From Carnobacterium sp. 17-4 (GTDB lineage: Bacteria; Bacillota; Bacilli; Lactobacillales; Carnobacteriaceae), in contig NC_015391.1 of NCBI RefSeq assembly GCF_000195575.1, positions 1,108,501 to 1,172,500 on the forward strand: DNA of 64,000 bases. The letters run 5' to 3'. Under the pieces are notes generated by a model. The model searched no databases. It had not been told where the DNA came from and worked only from the letters and a program-made list of their open reading frames with translations. Below, piece by piece: positions 10,737 through 22,591 of this stretch (position 1 is the first letter of the stretch; each line of letters begins with the position of its first letter). The position numbers were made by a program, and so were the translations under genes.

Positions 10737-13700
10737 ATGAGTTTAAATCAAGAAGAATTATTTCAAAAATTACTAGAACAAATCGGTTTGCAACATGAAG
10801 AACGTTACAAGGTTCATTTTTCTCAAGCGAAAGTTTTAAAGGTAACGGTTCATAAATTATCAAAATGTTGGAACTTCCATTTGCAATTTCCAGATATTTT
10901 GCCATTTGAAGTATATCAAAATCTTTCTGAAAAAATGCAGTTGGCTTTTAATCCGATTGCCAGTGTACAACTGACCATTGAAACGCTTCAACCAAAACTA
11001 ACCATTGAAAAACTTGAACATTATTGGTCATCTGCAGTGAAATTAAGTGCAGTTTCTTCGCCAATTTGTGATAAACCTTTTAGAGAACAATTCCCACTTT
11101 TAAATGGGAAAAAGATTCAATTTTATGTTGAAAATGAAGTTGTCAAAGGACATTTAATGAACCAGTACTTGCCACCAGTTGAGGAAGCGTACGTTTCTTT
11201 AGGCTTTCCAAGATTCAAAATTGAACCTGTTATTGATGAAGAATCTCATCTAAAGAAAATAGCCGATTTCCAAGCGAAAAAAGAAGAATCGGAAACTTTA
11301 TTAGCTATTCGAGCAAATGAGAATATACAAAAAGCAGAACAAGAAAAGAAACACAATAAAAATCAAGTTCAAGCTCAAAAAGGTCCAATCGTTTTAGGTC
11401 GGAAAATTACGGCTAAAGAAGAAGTCAAACAGATGGATCAAATTGTTGAAGAAGAGCGTCGTGTTACAATCGAAGGATATGTTTTTGATGTTGAGGTGCG
11501 GGTATTACGATCTGAAAGACAATTACTTATACTAAAAATGACTGACTATACGTCTTCTTTTTCAGTAAAAAAATTCTCTAACTCTCCTGAAGATGAAGCA
11601 GCTTTTGCAGCTGTAAAAAAAGGAATGTGGATTCGAGTAAGAGGTAGTGTCCAAGAAGACAACTTTATGCGAGATCTCGTGTTGAATGCTCAAGATATTA
11701 CGGAATGGGATCATGAGACACGTAAAGATACTGCTCCAGAAGACAATAAACGTGTTGAGTTGCATTTGCATAGCAATATGAGTCAAATGGATGCAACGAA
11801 TACAGTTGTAGATTTAGTGGACCAAGCAGCTAAATGGGGCCATAAAGCTGTTGCGATAACAGATCATTTTGGCGCACAATCTTTTCCAGATGCTTTTCAT
11901 GCGGGTCAAAAAAATGGCATTAAAATTCTTTATGGAATTGAAGCGAATATTGTAGATGATGGTGTTCCGATTGCTTATAATCCTGAACACATTGAGTTAT
12001 CAGAAGCGATTTATGTTGTCTTTGACGTGGAGACAACCGGGCTTTCAGCCGTGTACAACAGCATTATTGAGTTATCAGCAGTTAAAATGCACAAAGGCAA
12101 TATTATTGAGTCTTTTGAACAATTTATTGATCCCGGTCATCCGTTGTCACAGACAACGATTAATTTAACAGGTATTACGGATGAAATGGTTCATGGCTCA
12201 AAGTCTGAGGAAGAAGTCTTAACGTTATTTAAAGAATTTGCGGGCGATCATATACTTGTTGCTCATAATGCTAGTTTTGATATGGGCTTTTTAAACACAA
12301 GTAACGCTAAACACAATATCCCAGATGCTACAAATCCGGTGATTGATACGCTTGAATTGTCTCGTTTTTTACATCCACAATATAAGAGTCATCGGTTAAA
12401 CACATTAGCTAAAAAGTATGGAATTAATTTAGAACAACATCACCGTGCTATTTTTGACTCGGAAACAACTGGACAATTGTGCTGGCTTTTTCTTAAAGAG
12501 GCTAAGGAAGAGCATGAAATGTTTTATCATGATCAATTAAACGAACACATTGGAGAAGGCGATGCCTATAAACGGGCTCGACCATTTCATGCAACCATTA
12601 TGGCTACCTCTCAAGCAGGGTTGAAAAATCTCTTTAAATTGGTTTCTTCATCGATGGTCAATTATTTCTTCCGGACTGCACGATTGCCGCGTTCCGAACT
12701 GAATAAGCTTAGAGAAGGATTGATCATTGGTACGGCTTGCAGTCAAGGAGAGGTTTTTGAAGCCATGATGCAAAAAGGGTACGATGAAGCAAAAAATAAA
12801 GCGAAATTTTATGATTACATTGAAGTCATGCCAAAAGAAGTTTATGCACCTTTGATCGAACAAGAGTTGGTTACAAATGAATCAGATTTAGAAGAAATTA
12901 TTCGTAATCTTGTTAAAATAGGCAAAGAGTTGAATATACCGGTAGTTGCAACTGGAAATGTTCATTATTTAAACCCAGAAGACAGTATTTATCGTAAAAT
13001 TTTGATCAATTCTCAAGGTGGAGCGAATCCATTAAACCGGGCAGAATTGCCGGAAGTTCATTTTAGAACGACAACGGAAATGTTAGAAACTTTTTCATTT
13101 TTAGGAAAAGAAACAGCCCAACAAATTGTTGTTGAGAATACAAACAAGATTGCAGATATGGTGGAAGACGGTATTACACCAGTCAAAACGGATCTATATA
13201 CACCAAAAATTGAAGGTTCAGAAGATGAAATACGTCAATTGAGCTATGATGAAGCGCACAGATTATATGGCAATCCTTTACCAGAAATTATTGAAAAAAG
13301 AATCGAAAAAGAACTGAACAGTATTATTGGAAATGGGTTCTCGGTTATCTATTTGATTTCACAAAAATTGGTTCATAAGAGTATGTCAGATGGTTACCTA
13401 GTTGGTTCAAGGGGATCAGTTGGTTCTAGTTTTGTTGCAACAATGACCGGGATAACAGAAGTTAACCCGATGCCGCCACACTATACTTGCCCTAATTGTC
13501 AGTTTTCTGAATTCTTTACAGATGGCTCGGTTGGTTCGGGGTATGATCTGCCAGATAAAAACTGTCCGAAATGTGAAGCACGTTTGCACAAAGATGGACA
13601 CGATATTCCTTTTGAAACGTTCTTAGGTTTTTACGGGGACAAAGTACCGGATATCGATTTAAATTTCTCGGGTGATTATCAAGCGAAAGCCCATAATTAT

Positions 13701-15077
13701 ACGAAAGAACTTTTTGGAGAAGAATACGTATTTCGTGCTGGAACGATTGGTACTGTTGCAGATAGAACGGCATTTGGTTATGTAAAAGGATACGAACGAG
13801 ACAATAATTTGACCTTACGTGCTGCAGAAATTGATCGATTAGCAAAAGGTTCAACTGGAGTTAAACGGACAACCGGTCAGCACCCAGGCGGAATTATTGT
13901 TATACCGGACTATATGGATGTTTATGATTTTACTCCTATACAATTTCCAGCAGATGCTCAAGATTCAGAATGGAAAACAACGCACTTTGATTTCCACTCT
14001 ATCCATGACAATGTGCTGAAATTAGATATCTTGGGTCATGATGATCCAACCGTTATTAGAATGTTGCAAGATTTATCTGGTGTTGATCCTAAAACTATTC
14101 CGACTGATGATCCAGAAGTCATGAAGATTTTTGGTGGTACTGAAGTTCTTGGCGTAACGCCAGAACAAATCCAATCAAAAACGGGTACATTAGGTATACC
14201 AGAATTTGGTACACGTTTTGTAAGAGGGATGCTAGAAGAAACTATGCCGACAACTTTTGCTGAGTTGCTTCAAATATCCGGATTGTCACATGGAACAGAT
14301 GTATGGTTAGGAAATGCAGAAGAATTGATTCGTATGAATAATATTCCCTTGTCAGAAGTAATCGGTTGTCGTGATGATATCATGGTGTATCTTATCCATA
14401 ACGGGTTAGAAGATGGGATAGCCTTCAAAATCATGGAGTCTGTTCGTAAAGGAAAAGGCATCCCAGATGATTGGCAAAAAGCTATGCGAGATCAAAAAAT
14501 ACCTGAATGGTATATCGAATCTTGTTTGAAAATTAAATATATGTTCCCTAAAGCCCATGCTGCGGCATATGTACTAATGGCTTTACGAGTAGCTTATTAC
14601 AAAGTACACTTTCCTATTCTTTATTATGCGGCATATTTCTCCGTGCGTGCGGATGATTTTGATTTAGTCGCTATGGCGAAAGGGAAAGAAAGCTTAAAAT
14701 TAAAAATGAAAGAAATCACTGATAAAGGATTAGATGCTTCAACGAAAGAAAAAAATACACTAACCGTTTTAGAATTGTGTAATGAGATGGTTGAGCGTGG
14801 ATTCAATTTTAAAATGGTGGATCTAGAAAAATCAGATCCAACTAATTTTGTTATTGAAGGTAATTCACTGATCGCACCATTTAGAGCTGTGCCAAGTTTG
14901 GGAGCCAATGTGGCCAAACAAATTAAAGAAGCCAGAAACGACAAACCGTTCCTTTCTAAAGAAGATCTAGCTAAAAGAGGGAAAGTTTCTAAAACTGTTA
15001 TTGAGTATTTAAATGAAAATGGTGTCTTAAAAGGATTGCCAGATGAAAATCAATTATCATTATTTGATCTCTTTTAA
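10737..15077 (+). CDS. polC: DNA polymerase III PolC-type alpha subunit
   Basis: PolC is the replicative leading-strand polymerase of low-GC Gram-positives, with built-in proofreading. In this 1446-residue protein an N-terminal domain and OB fold precede a split PHP domain starting at [11 protein letters not shown] near residue 342. A DnaQ-like 3'-5' exonuclease is inserted there, starting at FDVETTGL near 429. The polymerase core follows, with a four-Cys zinc knuckle (CPNC and CPKC near 916-945) and the DIDLNFSG catalytic segment near 968. The start at 10737 has AAGGAG upstream. Several antisense frames inside are shadows. Confidence 0.98.
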   Translation: MSLNQEELFQKLLEQIGLQHEERYKVHFSQAKVLKVTVHKLSKCWNFHLQFPDILPFEVYQNLSEKMQLAFNPIASVQLTIETLQPKLTIEKLEHYWSSAVKLSAVSSPICDKPFREQFPLLNGKKIQFYVENEVVKGHLMNQYLPPVEEAYVSLGFPRFKIEPVIDEESHLKKIADFQAKKEESETLLAIRANENIQKAEQEKKHNKNQVQAQKGPIVLGRKITAKEEVKQMDQIVEEERRVTIEGYVFDVEVRVLRSERQLLILKMTDYTSSFSVKKFSNSPEDEAAFAAVKKGMWIRVRGSVQEDNFMRDLVLNAQDITEWDHETRKDTAPEDNKRVELHLHSNMSQMDATNTVVDLVDQAAKWGHKAVAITDHFGAQSFPDAFHAGQKNGIKILYGIEANIVDDGVPIAYNPEHIELSEAIYVVFDVETTGLSAVYNSIIELSAVKMHKGNIIESFEQFIDPGHPLSQTTINLTGITDEMVHGSKSEEEVLTLFKEFAGDHILVAHNASFDMGFLNTSNAKHNIPDATNPVIDTLELSRFLHPQYKSHRLNTLAKKYGINLEQHHRAIFDSETTGQLCWLFLKEAKEEHEMFYHDQLNEHIGEGDAYKRARPFHATIMATSQAGLKNLFKLVSSSMVNYFFRTARLPRSELNKLREGLIIGTACSQGEVFEAMMQKGYDEAKNKAKFYDYIEVMPKEVYAPLIEQELVTNESDLEEIIRNLVKIGKELNIPVVATGNVHYLNPEDSIYRKILINSQGGANPLNRAELPEVHFRTTTEMLETFSFLGKETAQQIVVENTNKIADMVEDGITPVKTDLYTPKIEGSEDEIRQLSYDEAHRLYGNPLPEIIEKRIEKELNSIIGNGFSVIYLISQKLVHKSMSDGYLVGSRGSVGSSFVATMTGITEVNPMPPHYTCPNCQFSEFFTDGSVGSGYDLPDKNCPKCEARLHKDGHDIPFETFLGFYGDKVPDIDLNFSGDYQAKAHNYTKELFGEEYVFRAGTIGTVADRTAFGYVKGYERDNNLTLRAAEIDRLAKGSTGVKRTTGQHPGGIIVIPDYMDVYDFTPIQFPADAQDSEWKTTHFDFHSIHDNVLKLDILGHDDPTVIRMLQDLSGVDPKTIPTDDPEVMKIFGGTEVLGVTPEQIQSKTGTLGIPEFGTRFVRGMLEETMPTTFAELLQISGLSHGTDVWLGNAEELIRMNNIPLSEVIGCRDDIMVYLIHNGLEDGIAFKIMESVRKGKGIPDDWQKAMRDQKIPEWYIESCLKIKYMFPKAHAAAYVLMALRVAYYKVHFPILYYAAYFSVRADDFDLVAMAKGKESLKLKMKEITDKGLDASTKEKNTLTVLELCNEMVERGFNFKMVDLEKSDPTNFVIEGNSLIAPFRAVPSLGANVAKQIKEARNDKPFLSKEDLAKRGKVSKTVIEYLNENGVLKGLPDENQLSLFDLF

Positions 15078-15151
15078 GAGCTAAACTAATTTAGAGTAGA
15101 AAATTTTTTAAAATGAAACACAACTGGAAAGACTTATTTGATGGTGTTTTG

Positions 15152-15180
15152 TTGCTTATTGCCTGAATTTATGGTACTAT
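15152..15180 (+). promoter_or_regulatory. Promoter of the rimP-nusA-infB operon
   Basis: TTGCTT (15152-15157) and TACTAT (15175-15180) are 17 bases apart, with a TGG extension before the -10. It lies upstream of the leader terminator and rimP. Confidence 0.6.
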
Positions 15181-15206
15181 TTATTTGGATTTAGATATTC
15201 TGTTGA

Positions 15207-15233
15207 GAGTGAGCGGTGACGCTCACTCTTTTT
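15207..15233 (+). terminator. Leader terminator/attenuator of the nusA operon
   Basis: A perfect 9-base stem (GAGTGAGCG and CGCTCACTC) with a GTGA loop is followed at once by TTTTT. It sits between the predicted promoter and the first gene, not after a gene. In Bacillus subtilis the equivalent operon is autoregulated by NusA-dependent termination in its leader. Position and form here fit the same control, but that is inferred. Confidence 0.8.
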
Positions 15234-15274
15234 CGGCAGTAAGTTAGAAAACTAACTATAAGGAGGCGAAAAAG

Positions 15275-15748
15275 TTGAGTAATGTGGTAGAAACAGTAAC
15301 TGAAATCGTGAAACCTATTGTTGAAAGAAATCAGTTTGAATTAGAAGATATAGAATTTATAAAAGAAGGTAAAAACTGGTTCTTGAGAGTTTATATCGAT
15401 AAACCAGAAGGTATCGATTTAGAGGATTGTGCATTGGTTAGCGAACAAATTAGCGAACACATGGACAAAATCAATCCGGATCCAATACCGCAAGCATACT
15501 TCTTAGAGGTTTCATCTCCTGGAGCTGAAAGACCATTAAAAAAAGAAGAAGATTATGTTAATGCAGTAGGAGAATACATCCATATTTCTTTATACGAACC
15601 TGTAGATGGCGAAAAAGTTTATGAAGGCACATTAAAAGAAGTAAACGATGAAACATTGACATTGACTATTCGCGTTAAAACTAGAGTGAAAGATATCGAA
15701 TTCAGTCGAAAAACAATTGCGAAAGCTAGAAGAGCGATTCAATTTTAA
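15275..15748 (+). CDS. rimP: Ribosome maturation factor RimP
   Basis: RimP (157 residues) assists late maturation of the 30S subunit. The N-terminal alpha/beta domain has the FLRVYIDKPEGIDLEDC segment and the EVSSPGAERPL motif near residue 84, followed by a C-terminal SH3-like barrel. The start is TTG at 15275 with AAGGAGG about eight bases upstream. It is the first gene of the nusA-infB operon. Confidence 0.95.
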   Translation: MSNVVETVTEIVKPIVERNQFELEDIEFIKEGKNWFLRVYIDKPEGIDLEDCALVSEQISEHMDKINPDPIPQAYFLEVSSPGAERPLKKEEDYVNAVGEYIHISLYEPVDGEKVYEGTLKEVNDETLTLTIRVKTRVKDIEFSRKTIAKARRAIQF

Positions 15749-15784
15749 GTTAAATCATTGTTAAGGATAGGAGAGAAGTGAAAA

Positions 15785-17062
15785 ATGAGCAAAGAAATGT
15801 TAAATGCTCTTGAGGCTTTGGAACAAGAAAAAGGAATTTCGAAAGAATTCGTTATCGAAGCTTTAGAAGTTGCTTTAGTTTCAGCGTACAAAAGAAACTA
15901 TGATCAAGCACAAAACGTTGAAGTTGAATTTGATTTGAAAAAAGGGAACATCCATGTTTACTCTGTTAAAGAAGTGGTAGATGTTGTTTATGACTCTCGT
16001 CTTGAAGTAGGCATAGAAGAAGCTTTAGAAATAAACAAAGCGTATGAATTAGGCGACAAAATTCGTTTTGAAGTAACGCCTAAAGATTTTGGGAGAATTG
16101 CTGCTCAAACAGCTAAACAAGTCATCATGCAACGTGTACGAGAAGCTGAAAGAAATATTATCTACAATGAATTCATTGCTTATGAAAATGATATCATGCA
16201 AGGAATTGTTGAAAGACAAGATCACCGTTACATCTATGTTAATTTAGGCAAAATTGAAGCTGTTTTATCTAAACAAGAACAAATTCCTAATGAAGTATAC
16301 AAACCTCATGATCGTATCAAGGTTTACGTAACAAAAGTTGAAAATACATCAAAAGGTCCACAAATTTTTGTTAGTCGTAGCCATCCTGATTTATTGAAAC
16401 GTTTATTCGAACAAGAAGTTCCTGAGATCTATGATGGAGTGGTCGAAATCGTTTCAATCGCTAGAGAAGCGGGTGACCGTGCTAAGGTAGCCGTTCGTTC
16501 GAGAGAAGAACACATTGATCCAGTTGGAACATGTGTAGGACCTAAAGGACAACGTGTTCAAGCGATCGTAAATGAGTTAAAAGGTGAAAACATGGATATC
16601 GTTGAATGGGATGCAGATCCTGCAACTTATATCGGAAATGCTTTAAATCCTGCTCAAGTTGTCAGTGTGACATTCAATGAGTCTAACGGTAGCTGTTTAG
16701 TAGTCGTTCCTGATTACCAACTGTCTCTTGCAATTGGTAAACGCGGACAAAATGCTCGCTTAGCGGCTAAATTAACAGGATATAAAATTGATATCAAATC
16801 TGAAACAGACATGGAGGCTATCAATTTAGCTAAAGAAGAAACTGGTTTAGAAAAAGATGCTAAATATGCTGAAGTAATTGAAACGATTGAAAATCAAGAA
16901 CAAGAAATGAATGAAGAAGAAATCATCGAATCTGTTGAAGACCTAGATTCTGAGTTTGATGAAATCACAATAGCTGATGACATTGGAGAAGGTAATTTAG
17001 ATGCTGAATCTGCAGAAGAATTGATTGAATTAGCTGAAGAACGGGATAACGTGGAAGACTAA
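15785..17062 (+). CDS. nusA: Transcription termination/antitermination factor NusA
   Basis: NusA (425 residues) binds RNA polymerase and nascent RNA, promoting pausing and intrinsic termination. The N-terminal polymerase-binding domain is followed by an S1 domain near 135-200 and two KH domains ([15 protein letters not shown] near 254; [15 protein letters not shown] near 319). The tail of about 70 residues after the KH domains is very acidic and is not the repeat domain of Proteobacteria. It overlaps nothing and leads closely into rnpM. Confidence 0.97.
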   Translation: MSKEMLNALEALEQEKGISKEFVIEALEVALVSAYKRNYDQAQNVEVEFDLKKGNIHVYSVKEVVDVVYDSRLEVGIEEALEINKAYELGDKIRFEVTPKDFGRIAAQTAKQVIMQRVREAERNIIYNEFIAYENDIMQGIVERQDHRYIYVNLGKIEAVLSKQEQIPNEVYKPHDRIKVYVTKVENTSKGPQIFVSRSHPDLLKRLFEQEVPEIYDGVVEIVSIAREAGDRAKVAVRSREEHIDPVGTCVGPKGQRVQAIVNELKGENMDIVEWDADPATYIGNALNPAQVVSVTFNESNGSCLVVVPDYQLSLAIGKRGQNARLAAKLTGYKIDIKSETDMEAINLAKEETGLEKDAKYAEVIETIENQEQEMNEEEIIESVEDLDSEFDEITIADDIGEGNLDAESAEELIELAEERDNVED

Positions 17063-17077
17063 CAAGAGGTGAAAATA

Positions 17078-17362
17078 ATGCCAAACCGTAAAATTCCTAT
17101 GAGGAAATGTGTTATTTCCAACGAAATGAAACCTAAAAAAGACATGCTTCGAATTGTGATTAATAAAGAAAATCAAGTATCTATCGATCCAAGCGGAAAA
17201 CTGCCTGGACGAGGAGCTTATGTCTCAATTGAACCTGAAATTGTACAATCTGCATGGGAAAAACATACGTTGGATAAAGTATTGAGGACACCATTAGATG
17301 ATGCTTTTTATCAAGAACTTTTGGACTATGTTACGCATCAAAAAGCTAGGATGAGTTTATGA
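17078..17362 (+). CDS. rnpM: RNase P modulator RnpM (YlxR family)
   Basis: This 94-residue YlxR/DUF448 protein has the family motifs RKCVISNEMKPKKDMLRIV near residue 9 and GRGAYV near 45. The B. subtilis homologue binds the RNA component of RNase P and modulates its activity. I prefer the ATG at 17078 because AAGAGGTG lies upstream at a normal distance; an in-frame GTG at 17069 overlaps that site. It overlaps ylxQ by four bases, implying translational coupling. Confidence 0.93.
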   Translation: MPNRKIPMRKCVISNEMKPKKDMLRIVINKENQVSIDPSGKLPGRGAYVSIEPEIVQSAWEKHTLDKVLRTPLDDAFYQELLDYVTHQKARMSL

Positions 17363-17664
17363 TTGAAGAACAAAAAGTATTAAATCTTTTAGGCATGGCA
17401 ACACGAGCAGGGAAATTGACTACTGGTGAAGATTTAAGTCTAAAAGAAATCAGAAATCAATCTGCTAAAATTGTGATTGTAGCGACTGATGCAAGTGAAA
17501 ATACGAAGAAAAAAGTCTCGGATAAGTGTAGTTATTATGAAATTCCTTTTATAATTCACTTTACTAGAAGTGAATTAAGCCAAGCAATAGGAAGAGAACG
17601 AACCATTTGCACTATCACGGATAAAGGCTTTGGAAAAAAATTCCGAGAATTATTATCAATTTAA
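17359..17664 (+). CDS. L7Ae-family RNA-binding protein YlxQ
   Basis: This 101-residue protein belongs to the L7Ae/L30e/Gadd45 K-turn-binding fold and is the standard gene between rnpM and infB in Firmicutes. The start LLGMATRAGKLTTGED and the central KIVIVATDASENTKKK are characteristic. Its precise role in ribosome biology is not settled. Its start codon overlaps the rnpM stop, and infB begins about 15 bases downstream. Confidence 0.92.
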   Translation: MIEEQKVLNLLGMATRAGKLTTGEDLSLKEIRNQSAKIVIVATDASENTKKKVSDKCSYYEIPFIIHFTRSELSQAIGRERTICTITDKGFGKKFRELLSI

Positions 17665-17679
17665 TTGGAGGGTGATATC

Positions 17680-20079
17680 ATGGCTAAAAAACGTGTATAT
17701 GAGTACGCTAAAGAATTAGATGTACCAACTAAAAGTGTTATTGATAAAGCAAAGGAACTTGGAATTGATTACAATAGCCATATGTCTTCAATGGAAGACA
17801 CACAAGTTGAAAAATTAAACCAAGCATTTGTTTCAAATAAAAAAGACAGTGTAGCTCCTAACAAAAGTGTTCAAACAGAATCAACGAGCACTTCAAGTGC
17901 AAAAAATCAAAAAGGTGGTAATACTATAACGAATCAGAAGAACCAATCCAATCAACCAAACCGTCCAGCAGCAAAAGAAAATCAAGCTGGTACAAGCAAA
18001 CCGAAAAACACAACAACTGCAAAACCGGCATCAACAAACAAACCAGCAGCAACAAACAAACCAGCAGCTAAACCAGCTGCATCAGCTAAACCAAAAACGC
18101 AAACAAGCAGTCAAACTGCTCAAAGTGGAACTGGAAATCAAGCGCCACAACGCGCAGCAGCAGCTCCAGCTCCAGCAGGCAATAGAAATAAACGAACAGG
18201 TAATAGACCGTTTAACCGCGGAAGTGTGGGAACACATGGCGGATTTAACAAACGTAAGAGAAAAGGTAAAAAAGGTGAAACTAAACCAGTAGCACCACCA
18301 GTAGCACGTAAATTTAAAGAGTTACCAGAAGTACTGGTGTATACAGATGGTATGACTGTAGCAGATATTTCTAAAAAGATTTACCGCGAACCAGCTGAGA
18401 TCATCAAAAAATTATTCCTACTTGGTATCGTAGCAACATTGAATCAAAGCTTAAGCAAAGAAACAATTGAATTATTGGCTGAAGAGTACGGAATTGCAAC
18501 GGAAGAAAAAGTTCAAGTAGACGTATCTGATTTAGATGTATACTTTGAGCAAGAATCTGCTGAAGAAAACCTTACTTCTCGCCCACCAGTAGTAACAATT
18601 ATGGGACACGTTGACCATGGTAAAACAACTTTACTAGACTCACTTAGAGATACAAAAGTTAGTTTAGGCGAAGCCGGTGGAATCACACAACATATCGGAG
18701 CTTATCAAGTAGATGTTGATGGAAAAATCATTACCTTCCTAGATACTCCAGGACATGCTGCGTTTACAACAATGCGTGCTCGTGGTGCGGATGTAACGGA
18801 TATTACGATCATTGTAGTAGCAGCAGACGATGGCGTTATGCCTCAAACGGTTGAAGCAATCAACCATGCTAAAGCTGCTGAAGTTCCAATTATTGTAGCA
18901 GTGAACAAAGTTGATAAACCAGATGCAAATCCTGAACGTGTTATGCAAGAATTAACTGAATATGGTTTGGTTCCTGAATCATGGGGTGGAGACACTATCT
19001 TTGTTGAAATCTCAGCTAAATTCAAACAAAACTTAGATGAATTATTAGAAATGATTTTACTTGTAGCTGAAGTGGAAGATTTAAAAGCAGATCCTACTCG
19101 TTTAGCACTTGGTTCAGTTATTGAAGCTCGTTTAGATAAATCAAAAGGTCCAATTGCTACTTTACTTGTTCAAGAAGGAACATTGAATGTGGGAGATCCT
19201 ATTGTAGTTGGGAATACTTACGGACGTGTTCGTGTAATGGTTAACGAAAATGGTCGTCGTGTTAAACATGCTGGCCCGTCTGCTCCAGTTGAAATTACTG
19301 GTTTAAACAATGCTCCTCAAGCAGGAGATCAATTCGTTGTCTTTGAAGACGAAAAAACAGCTCGTACAGCTGGAGAAACTCGTGAGAAAAAAGCGATGGC
19401 TGAACAACGTTCGGTAACGAACCGTGTAACCATTGACAACTTATTCTCTAGTTTACAAGAAGGCGAATTAAAAGACGTTAATGTTATTATTAAAGCAGAT
19501 GTACAAGGTTCTGCAGAAGCTTTATCATCAAGTTTACAAAAAATTGATGTAGAAGGCGTTCGTGTGAAAATGATCCATACAGCAGTAGGAGCGATTAACG
19601 AAAGTGATGTCACTTTGGCAGCTGCAAGTAATGCGATCATTATCGGATTTAACGTTCGTCCAACTCCACAAGCTAAAATTCAAGCTGATCAAGAACAAGT
19701 TGATATTCGTTTACACCGTATCATCTATAACGCTATTGATGAAATTGAAACAGCTATGAAGGGTCTATTAGATCCTGAATACGAAGAAAAAGTAACTGGA
19801 CAAGCAGTTGTTCGTGAAACATTCAAAGTATCTAAAGTTGGAACAATTGCCGGAGGATTTGTTACAGATGGTTACATCACTCGTAGCAGCAGTATCCGTT
19901 TGATTCGTGACAACATTGTTATCTTTGAAGGCGAATTAGCAAGTTTGAAACGCTTTAAAGACGATGCTAAAGAAGTTAAAAAAGGATTCGAATGTGGCTT
20001 TATGATTAAAGATTACAACGAAGTTCAAGTGGATGATGTTATTGAAGCTTATGAAATGGTTGAAATTAAACGTAAGTAA
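17680..20079 (+). CDS. infB: Translation initiation factor IF-2
   Basis: IF-2 is the GTPase that places fMet-tRNA on the 30S subunit and promotes subunit joining. The N-terminus has the small IF2_N helix domain, then a disordered linker (about residues 45-200) rich in Lys, Pro, Ala, Gln and Thr with repeated NKPA units. The G1 motif GHVDHGKTT is near residue 309, with DTPGH and NKVDKPDAN following, then the C-terminal domains binding fMet-tRNA. I place the start at ATG 17680 behind GGAGGG (799 residues); the in-frame TTG at 17665 overlaps the binding site. Confidence 0.97.
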   Translation: MAKKRVYEYAKELDVPTKSVIDKAKELGIDYNSHMSSMEDTQVEKLNQAFVSNKKDSVAPNKSVQTESTSTSSAKNQKGGNTITNQKNQSNQPNRPAAKENQAGTSKPKNTTTAKPASTNKPAATNKPAAKPAASAKPKTQTSSQTAQSGTGNQAPQRAAAAPAPAGNRNKRTGNRPFNRGSVGTHGGFNKRKRKGKKGETKPVAPPVARKFKELPEVLVYTDGMTVADISKKIYREPAEIIKKLFLLGIVATLNQSLSKETIELLAEEYGIATEEKVQVDVSDLDVYFEQESAEENLTSRPPVVTIMGHVDHGKTTLLDSLRDTKVSLGEAGGITQHIGAYQVDVDGKIITFLDTPGHAAFTTMRARGADVTDITIIVVAADDGVMPQTVEAINHAKAAEVPIIVAVNKVDKPDANPERVMQELTEYGLVPESWGGDTIFVEISAKFKQNLDELLEMILLVAEVEDLKADPTRLALGSVIEARLDKSKGPIATLLVQEGTLNVGDPIVVGNTYGRVRVMVNENGRRVKHAGPSAPVEITGLNNAPQAGDQFVVFEDEKTARTAGETREKKAMAEQRSVTNRVTIDNLFSSLQEGELKDVNVIIKADVQGSAEALSSSLQKIDVEGVRVKMIHTAVGAINESDVTLAAASNAIIIGFNVRPTPQAKIQADQEQVDIRLHRIIYNAIDEIETAMKGLLDPEYEEKVTGQAVVRETFKVSKVGTIAGGFVTDGYITRSSSIRLIRDNIVIFEGELASLKRFKDDAKEVKKGFECGFMIKDYNEVQVDDVIEAYEMVEIKRK

Positions 20080-20102
20080 TACGTAAGAAAGAAGGGTTAA
20101 AC

Positions 20103-20450
20103 ATGGCAAATCATAGAATTGGTCGCGTTTCTCAAGAAATTCAAAGAGAAGTAAACGATATCTTGAAAAAACGTGTGAAAGATCCCCGTGTTGCTGATGT
20201 AAATATAACCGACGTACGTGTAACAGGTGATCTACAACAAGCGACGGTTTTCTACAGTATTTTATCTGATAAAGCTAGCGATCGTGAAAAAACACAGCTA
20301 GGATTGGATAAAGCTTCTGGTTTAGTTAGAAGTGAATTAGGCCAACGTTTGTCACTTTATAAAACACCAGAAATTAAATTTGAGCGTGATGAATCTGTTG
20401 AATATGGTAATCATATTGATGAATTATTGCGTAACTTAAATAAAGACTAA
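20103..20450 (+). CDS. rbfA: Ribosome-binding factor A
   Basis: RbfA (115 residues) is a KH-fold assembly factor acting on the 16S rRNA 5' region of the 30S subunit. The start [20 protein letters not shown] and the [18 protein letters not shown]-like strand near residue 37 are typical. It is the last gene of the operon and is followed by a strong terminator. Confidence 0.97.
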   Translation: MANHRIGRVSQEIQREVNDILKKRVKDPRVADVNITDVRVTGDLQQATVFYSILSDKASDREKTQLGLDKASGLVRSELGQRLSLYKTPEIKFERDESVEYGNHIDELLRNLNKD

Positions 20451-20466
20451 AAATAGTTTTATTTTT

Positions 20467-20501
20467 AACCTTCAAAGGGTCAGCCTTTTGAAGGTTTTTT
20501 T
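20467..20501 (+). terminator. Terminator of the nusA-infB-rbfA operon
   Basis: AACCTTCAAAGG pairs with CCTTTTGAAGGTT around a short loop and runs into eight Ts. Confidence 0.85.
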
Positions 20502-20642
20502 TGACTAAAAATTAAAAAATAGAATAGTTAAAAAAAACAAATAGTTGCTTAAGGTGGTATAATAAAGGTGAAAAAGAAGAGCTCAAAACATAGCTGAAAT
20601 GCATTGGAAAAACCTACTTAAAAAAATAAAGGGGTGAGTAAA

Positions 20643-21827
20643 ATGCGTTTTAAATTTGGATTGGCTAGCCTCCTGCTGTCATTGCTGCTCTTATTCAGTT
20701 TAACTTTTGCTTTACCAGTTACCGCAGCCAGCTCTCAGTATGTTACTAAAGGAAATACAACGTCTAAAGTGGTTGCCTTAACATTTGATGATGGTGCCGA
20801 TGGTAAAAATATTACTAAGATTCTACAAATTCTAACTACCAATAAAATTAAAGCCACCTTTTTCATCACTGGAAAAGCAGCTGAAAATCATCCGCAATTG
20901 ATTAAAACGATTGTTTCTCAAGGACATGAAATAGGAAATCATTCTTATTCTCATCCTGATTTCACTAAAATGACAGCAACTCAGATAAAAACTGAATTGG
21001 ATAAAGCAGATGCTGCAATCAAAAAAGCTTCTGGAAAGTCTACAAAACCTTATTTCCGTGCACCTTTTGGTTCGGTAAACACGGCTACGTTGTTGGCAGT
21101 GGGAAATCTAGGCTATACAAAAACCATTGGCTGGACAATTGATACAGTCGATTGGAAAGGTATCTCTTCAACTGAAATCACTAACAAAGTAGTAAACAAT
21201 GCAACTCCAGGAATGATTGTTTTGATGCATGCAGGAGAAGGAGCGCCAGGCACTCCAGGAGCCCTTCAAACTATGATCAACCAATTGAAAGCGAAAGGCT
21301 ATACGTTCGTAACGGTGGGGCAATTATTGACGACCCCACCAACTAAAGTTAGCAGTGGTCAACACATTGTCAAACCTGGGGATACGTTAACTAAAATTGC
21401 TGCATTGTATGGCGTTATTGTTCAACAATTGGCAACAGCTAATAAGTTAACGAATACGAACTTGATTCGTGTTGGTCAGCTCTTGACTATTCCGACAACT
21501 AACTACACCGTTAAAGCAGGCGATACTTTAATAAAAATTGCTCAGGCTCATAAGGTAACAGTCCAACAACTAGTGGCTATTAATCAGTTGTCAAATCCCA
21601 ATATATTAAAAATCGGACAAGTATTAAAAATTCCTGCTAAAGCAAGTACACCAACCATCCCAAATCCTGTACCAACGACAACGAATTATACGGTTAAATC
21701 AGGAGATACACTGTATAGTATTGCTAAAAAGTATGGCATTACGGTCCAACAAATCGTTACAGCTAATAAATTAGCCAATGCTAACGTGATAAAGGTTGGT
21801 CAAGTGTTAAAAATACCGACTAAGTGA
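20643..21827 (+). CDS. Secreted polysaccharide deacetylase with three LysM domains
   Basis: This 394-residue protein starts with a signal peptide (hydrophobic residues 7-27, cleavage likely after PVTAA). A NodB/CE4 deacetylase domain follows with TFDDG near residue 49, the zinc-binding HSYSH near 103, RAPFGS near 140 and LMHAG near 197. Three C-terminal LysM repeats, each opening with YTVKxGDTL or HIVKPGDTL, anchor it to peptidoglycan. The likely role is deacetylation of peptidoglycan or another wall polymer outside the cell, which can confer lysozyme resistance; substrate is inferred. The ATG at 20643 has AAAGGGGTGAG upstream. Confidence 0.9.
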   Translation: MRFKFGLASLLLSLLLLFSLTFALPVTAASSQYVTKGNTTSKVVALTFDDGADGKNITKILQILTTNKIKATFFITGKAAENHPQLIKTIVSQGHEIGNHSYSHPDFTKMTATQIKTELDKADAAIKKASGKSTKPYFRAPFGSVNTATLLAVGNLGYTKTIGWTIDTVDWKGISSTEITNKVVNNATPGMIVLMHAGEGAPGTPGALQTMINQLKAKGYTFVTVGQLLTTPPTKVSSGQHIVKPGDTLTKIAALYGVIVQQLATANKLTNTNLIRVGQLLTIPTTNYTVKAGDTLIKIAQAHKVTVQQLVAINQLSNPNILKIGQVLKIPAKASTPTIPNPVPTTTNYTVKSGDTLYSIAKKYGITVQQIVTANKLANANVIKVGQVLKIPTK

Positions 21828-21888
21828 TTCTTAACGTCTAACGAATAACCGTTAACCTGAAAAATGAGTAAAGTGATGATTAAAATAG

Positions 21889-21947
21889 ACTCCCCGAAGT
21901 AGATGCCAGATGAAAATTCTAGCGTATCATATGTGGGGAGTTTTTTT
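21889..21947 (+). terminator. Terminator after the LysM deacetylase gene
   Basis: ACTCCCC pairs with GGGGAGT across a long loop, followed by TTTTTTT. Confidence 0.65.
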
Positions 21948-22048
21948 CATCTATCAAAAAGAATATAATTAGAGTGAAAAAAATTTGAACTTATAACGAA
22001 GTTAATTAATTTAAGGGAACACCATTCATTGTATTTGGAGGGGTCAGT

Positions 22049-22387
22049 ATGACAGTAGTAGATGATTATATTTCAGAATTTCCAGAACAAACACAGAGTA
22101 TTATGCAGCAAATGCGTACCATTATTCATCAAGAAGCGCCAGGAGTAAAGGAAAAAATTAGTTATGGGATGCCTACTTTTTTCACAAACGGCAACTTAGT
22201 ACATTTTGCGGGTTACAAAAAACATATTGGCTTCTATCCAGCACCAAGTGCAATTTCTCAATTTGAAGATCAACTAAAAGAGTATAAATATGCTAAAGGA
22301 TCTGTTCAATTTCCATTAAATCAACCTATACCGTACGACTTAATTCGTAAAATGGTGCAATTTCGAGTAAAAGAGAGTGATCTTTAA
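22049..22387 (+). CDS. DUF1801/YdhG-like small protein
   Basis: This 112-residue protein matches the DUF1801 family (YdhG-like, sometimes described as an iron chaperone fold). It shows KEKISYGMPTFF near residue 33 and HIGFYPAPSAISQF near 55. The function of family members is not well defined. It is a single gene between two terminator hairpins. The ATG has a GGAGGGG site upstream. Confidence 0.75.
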   Translation: MTVVDDYISEFPEQTQSIMQQMRTIIHQEAPGVKEKISYGMPTFFTNGNLVHFAGYKKHIGFYPAPSAISQFEDQLKEYKYAKGSVQFPLNQPIPYDLIRKMVQFRVKESDL

Positions 22388-22409
22388 TTTTTTTACGTTA
22401 TATTTATCC

Positions 22410-22455
22410 GGATGGTAGTTATTTCCTGAACTAAAACAGGGAATAGAAGCCATCC
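22410..22455 (+). terminator. Putative terminator after the DUF1801 gene
   Basis: GGATGG and CCATCC form an outer stem enclosing TATTTCCTG/CAGGGAATA. The downstream T-richness is modest. Confidence 0.5.
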
Positions 22456-22527
22456 ATTTATTTTAGTATCACATCTTCAACTGAAAATCTAATCGGTATT
22501 TGTTGCTTTTTAGTCACTTTTAATGGA

Positions 22528-22556
22528 TGACGGTATTTTGGTAATTATGGTATACT
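22528..22556 (+). promoter_or_regulatory. Promoter of truB-ribF
   Basis: An extended -10 (TGG-TATACT, 22551-22556) is 17 bases from a weak -35 (TGACGG). Confidence 0.5.
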
Positions 22557-22591
22557 AGGAGAGTTAAAAAAAGGAAGGTTGGGATTTAGCT

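Noticed and set aside
13416-13854. Antisense ORFs of 61 and 112 codons within polC
   Set aside because: They lie entirely inside the conserved polymerase core, lack ribosome binding sites, and their composition follows from the sense codons.
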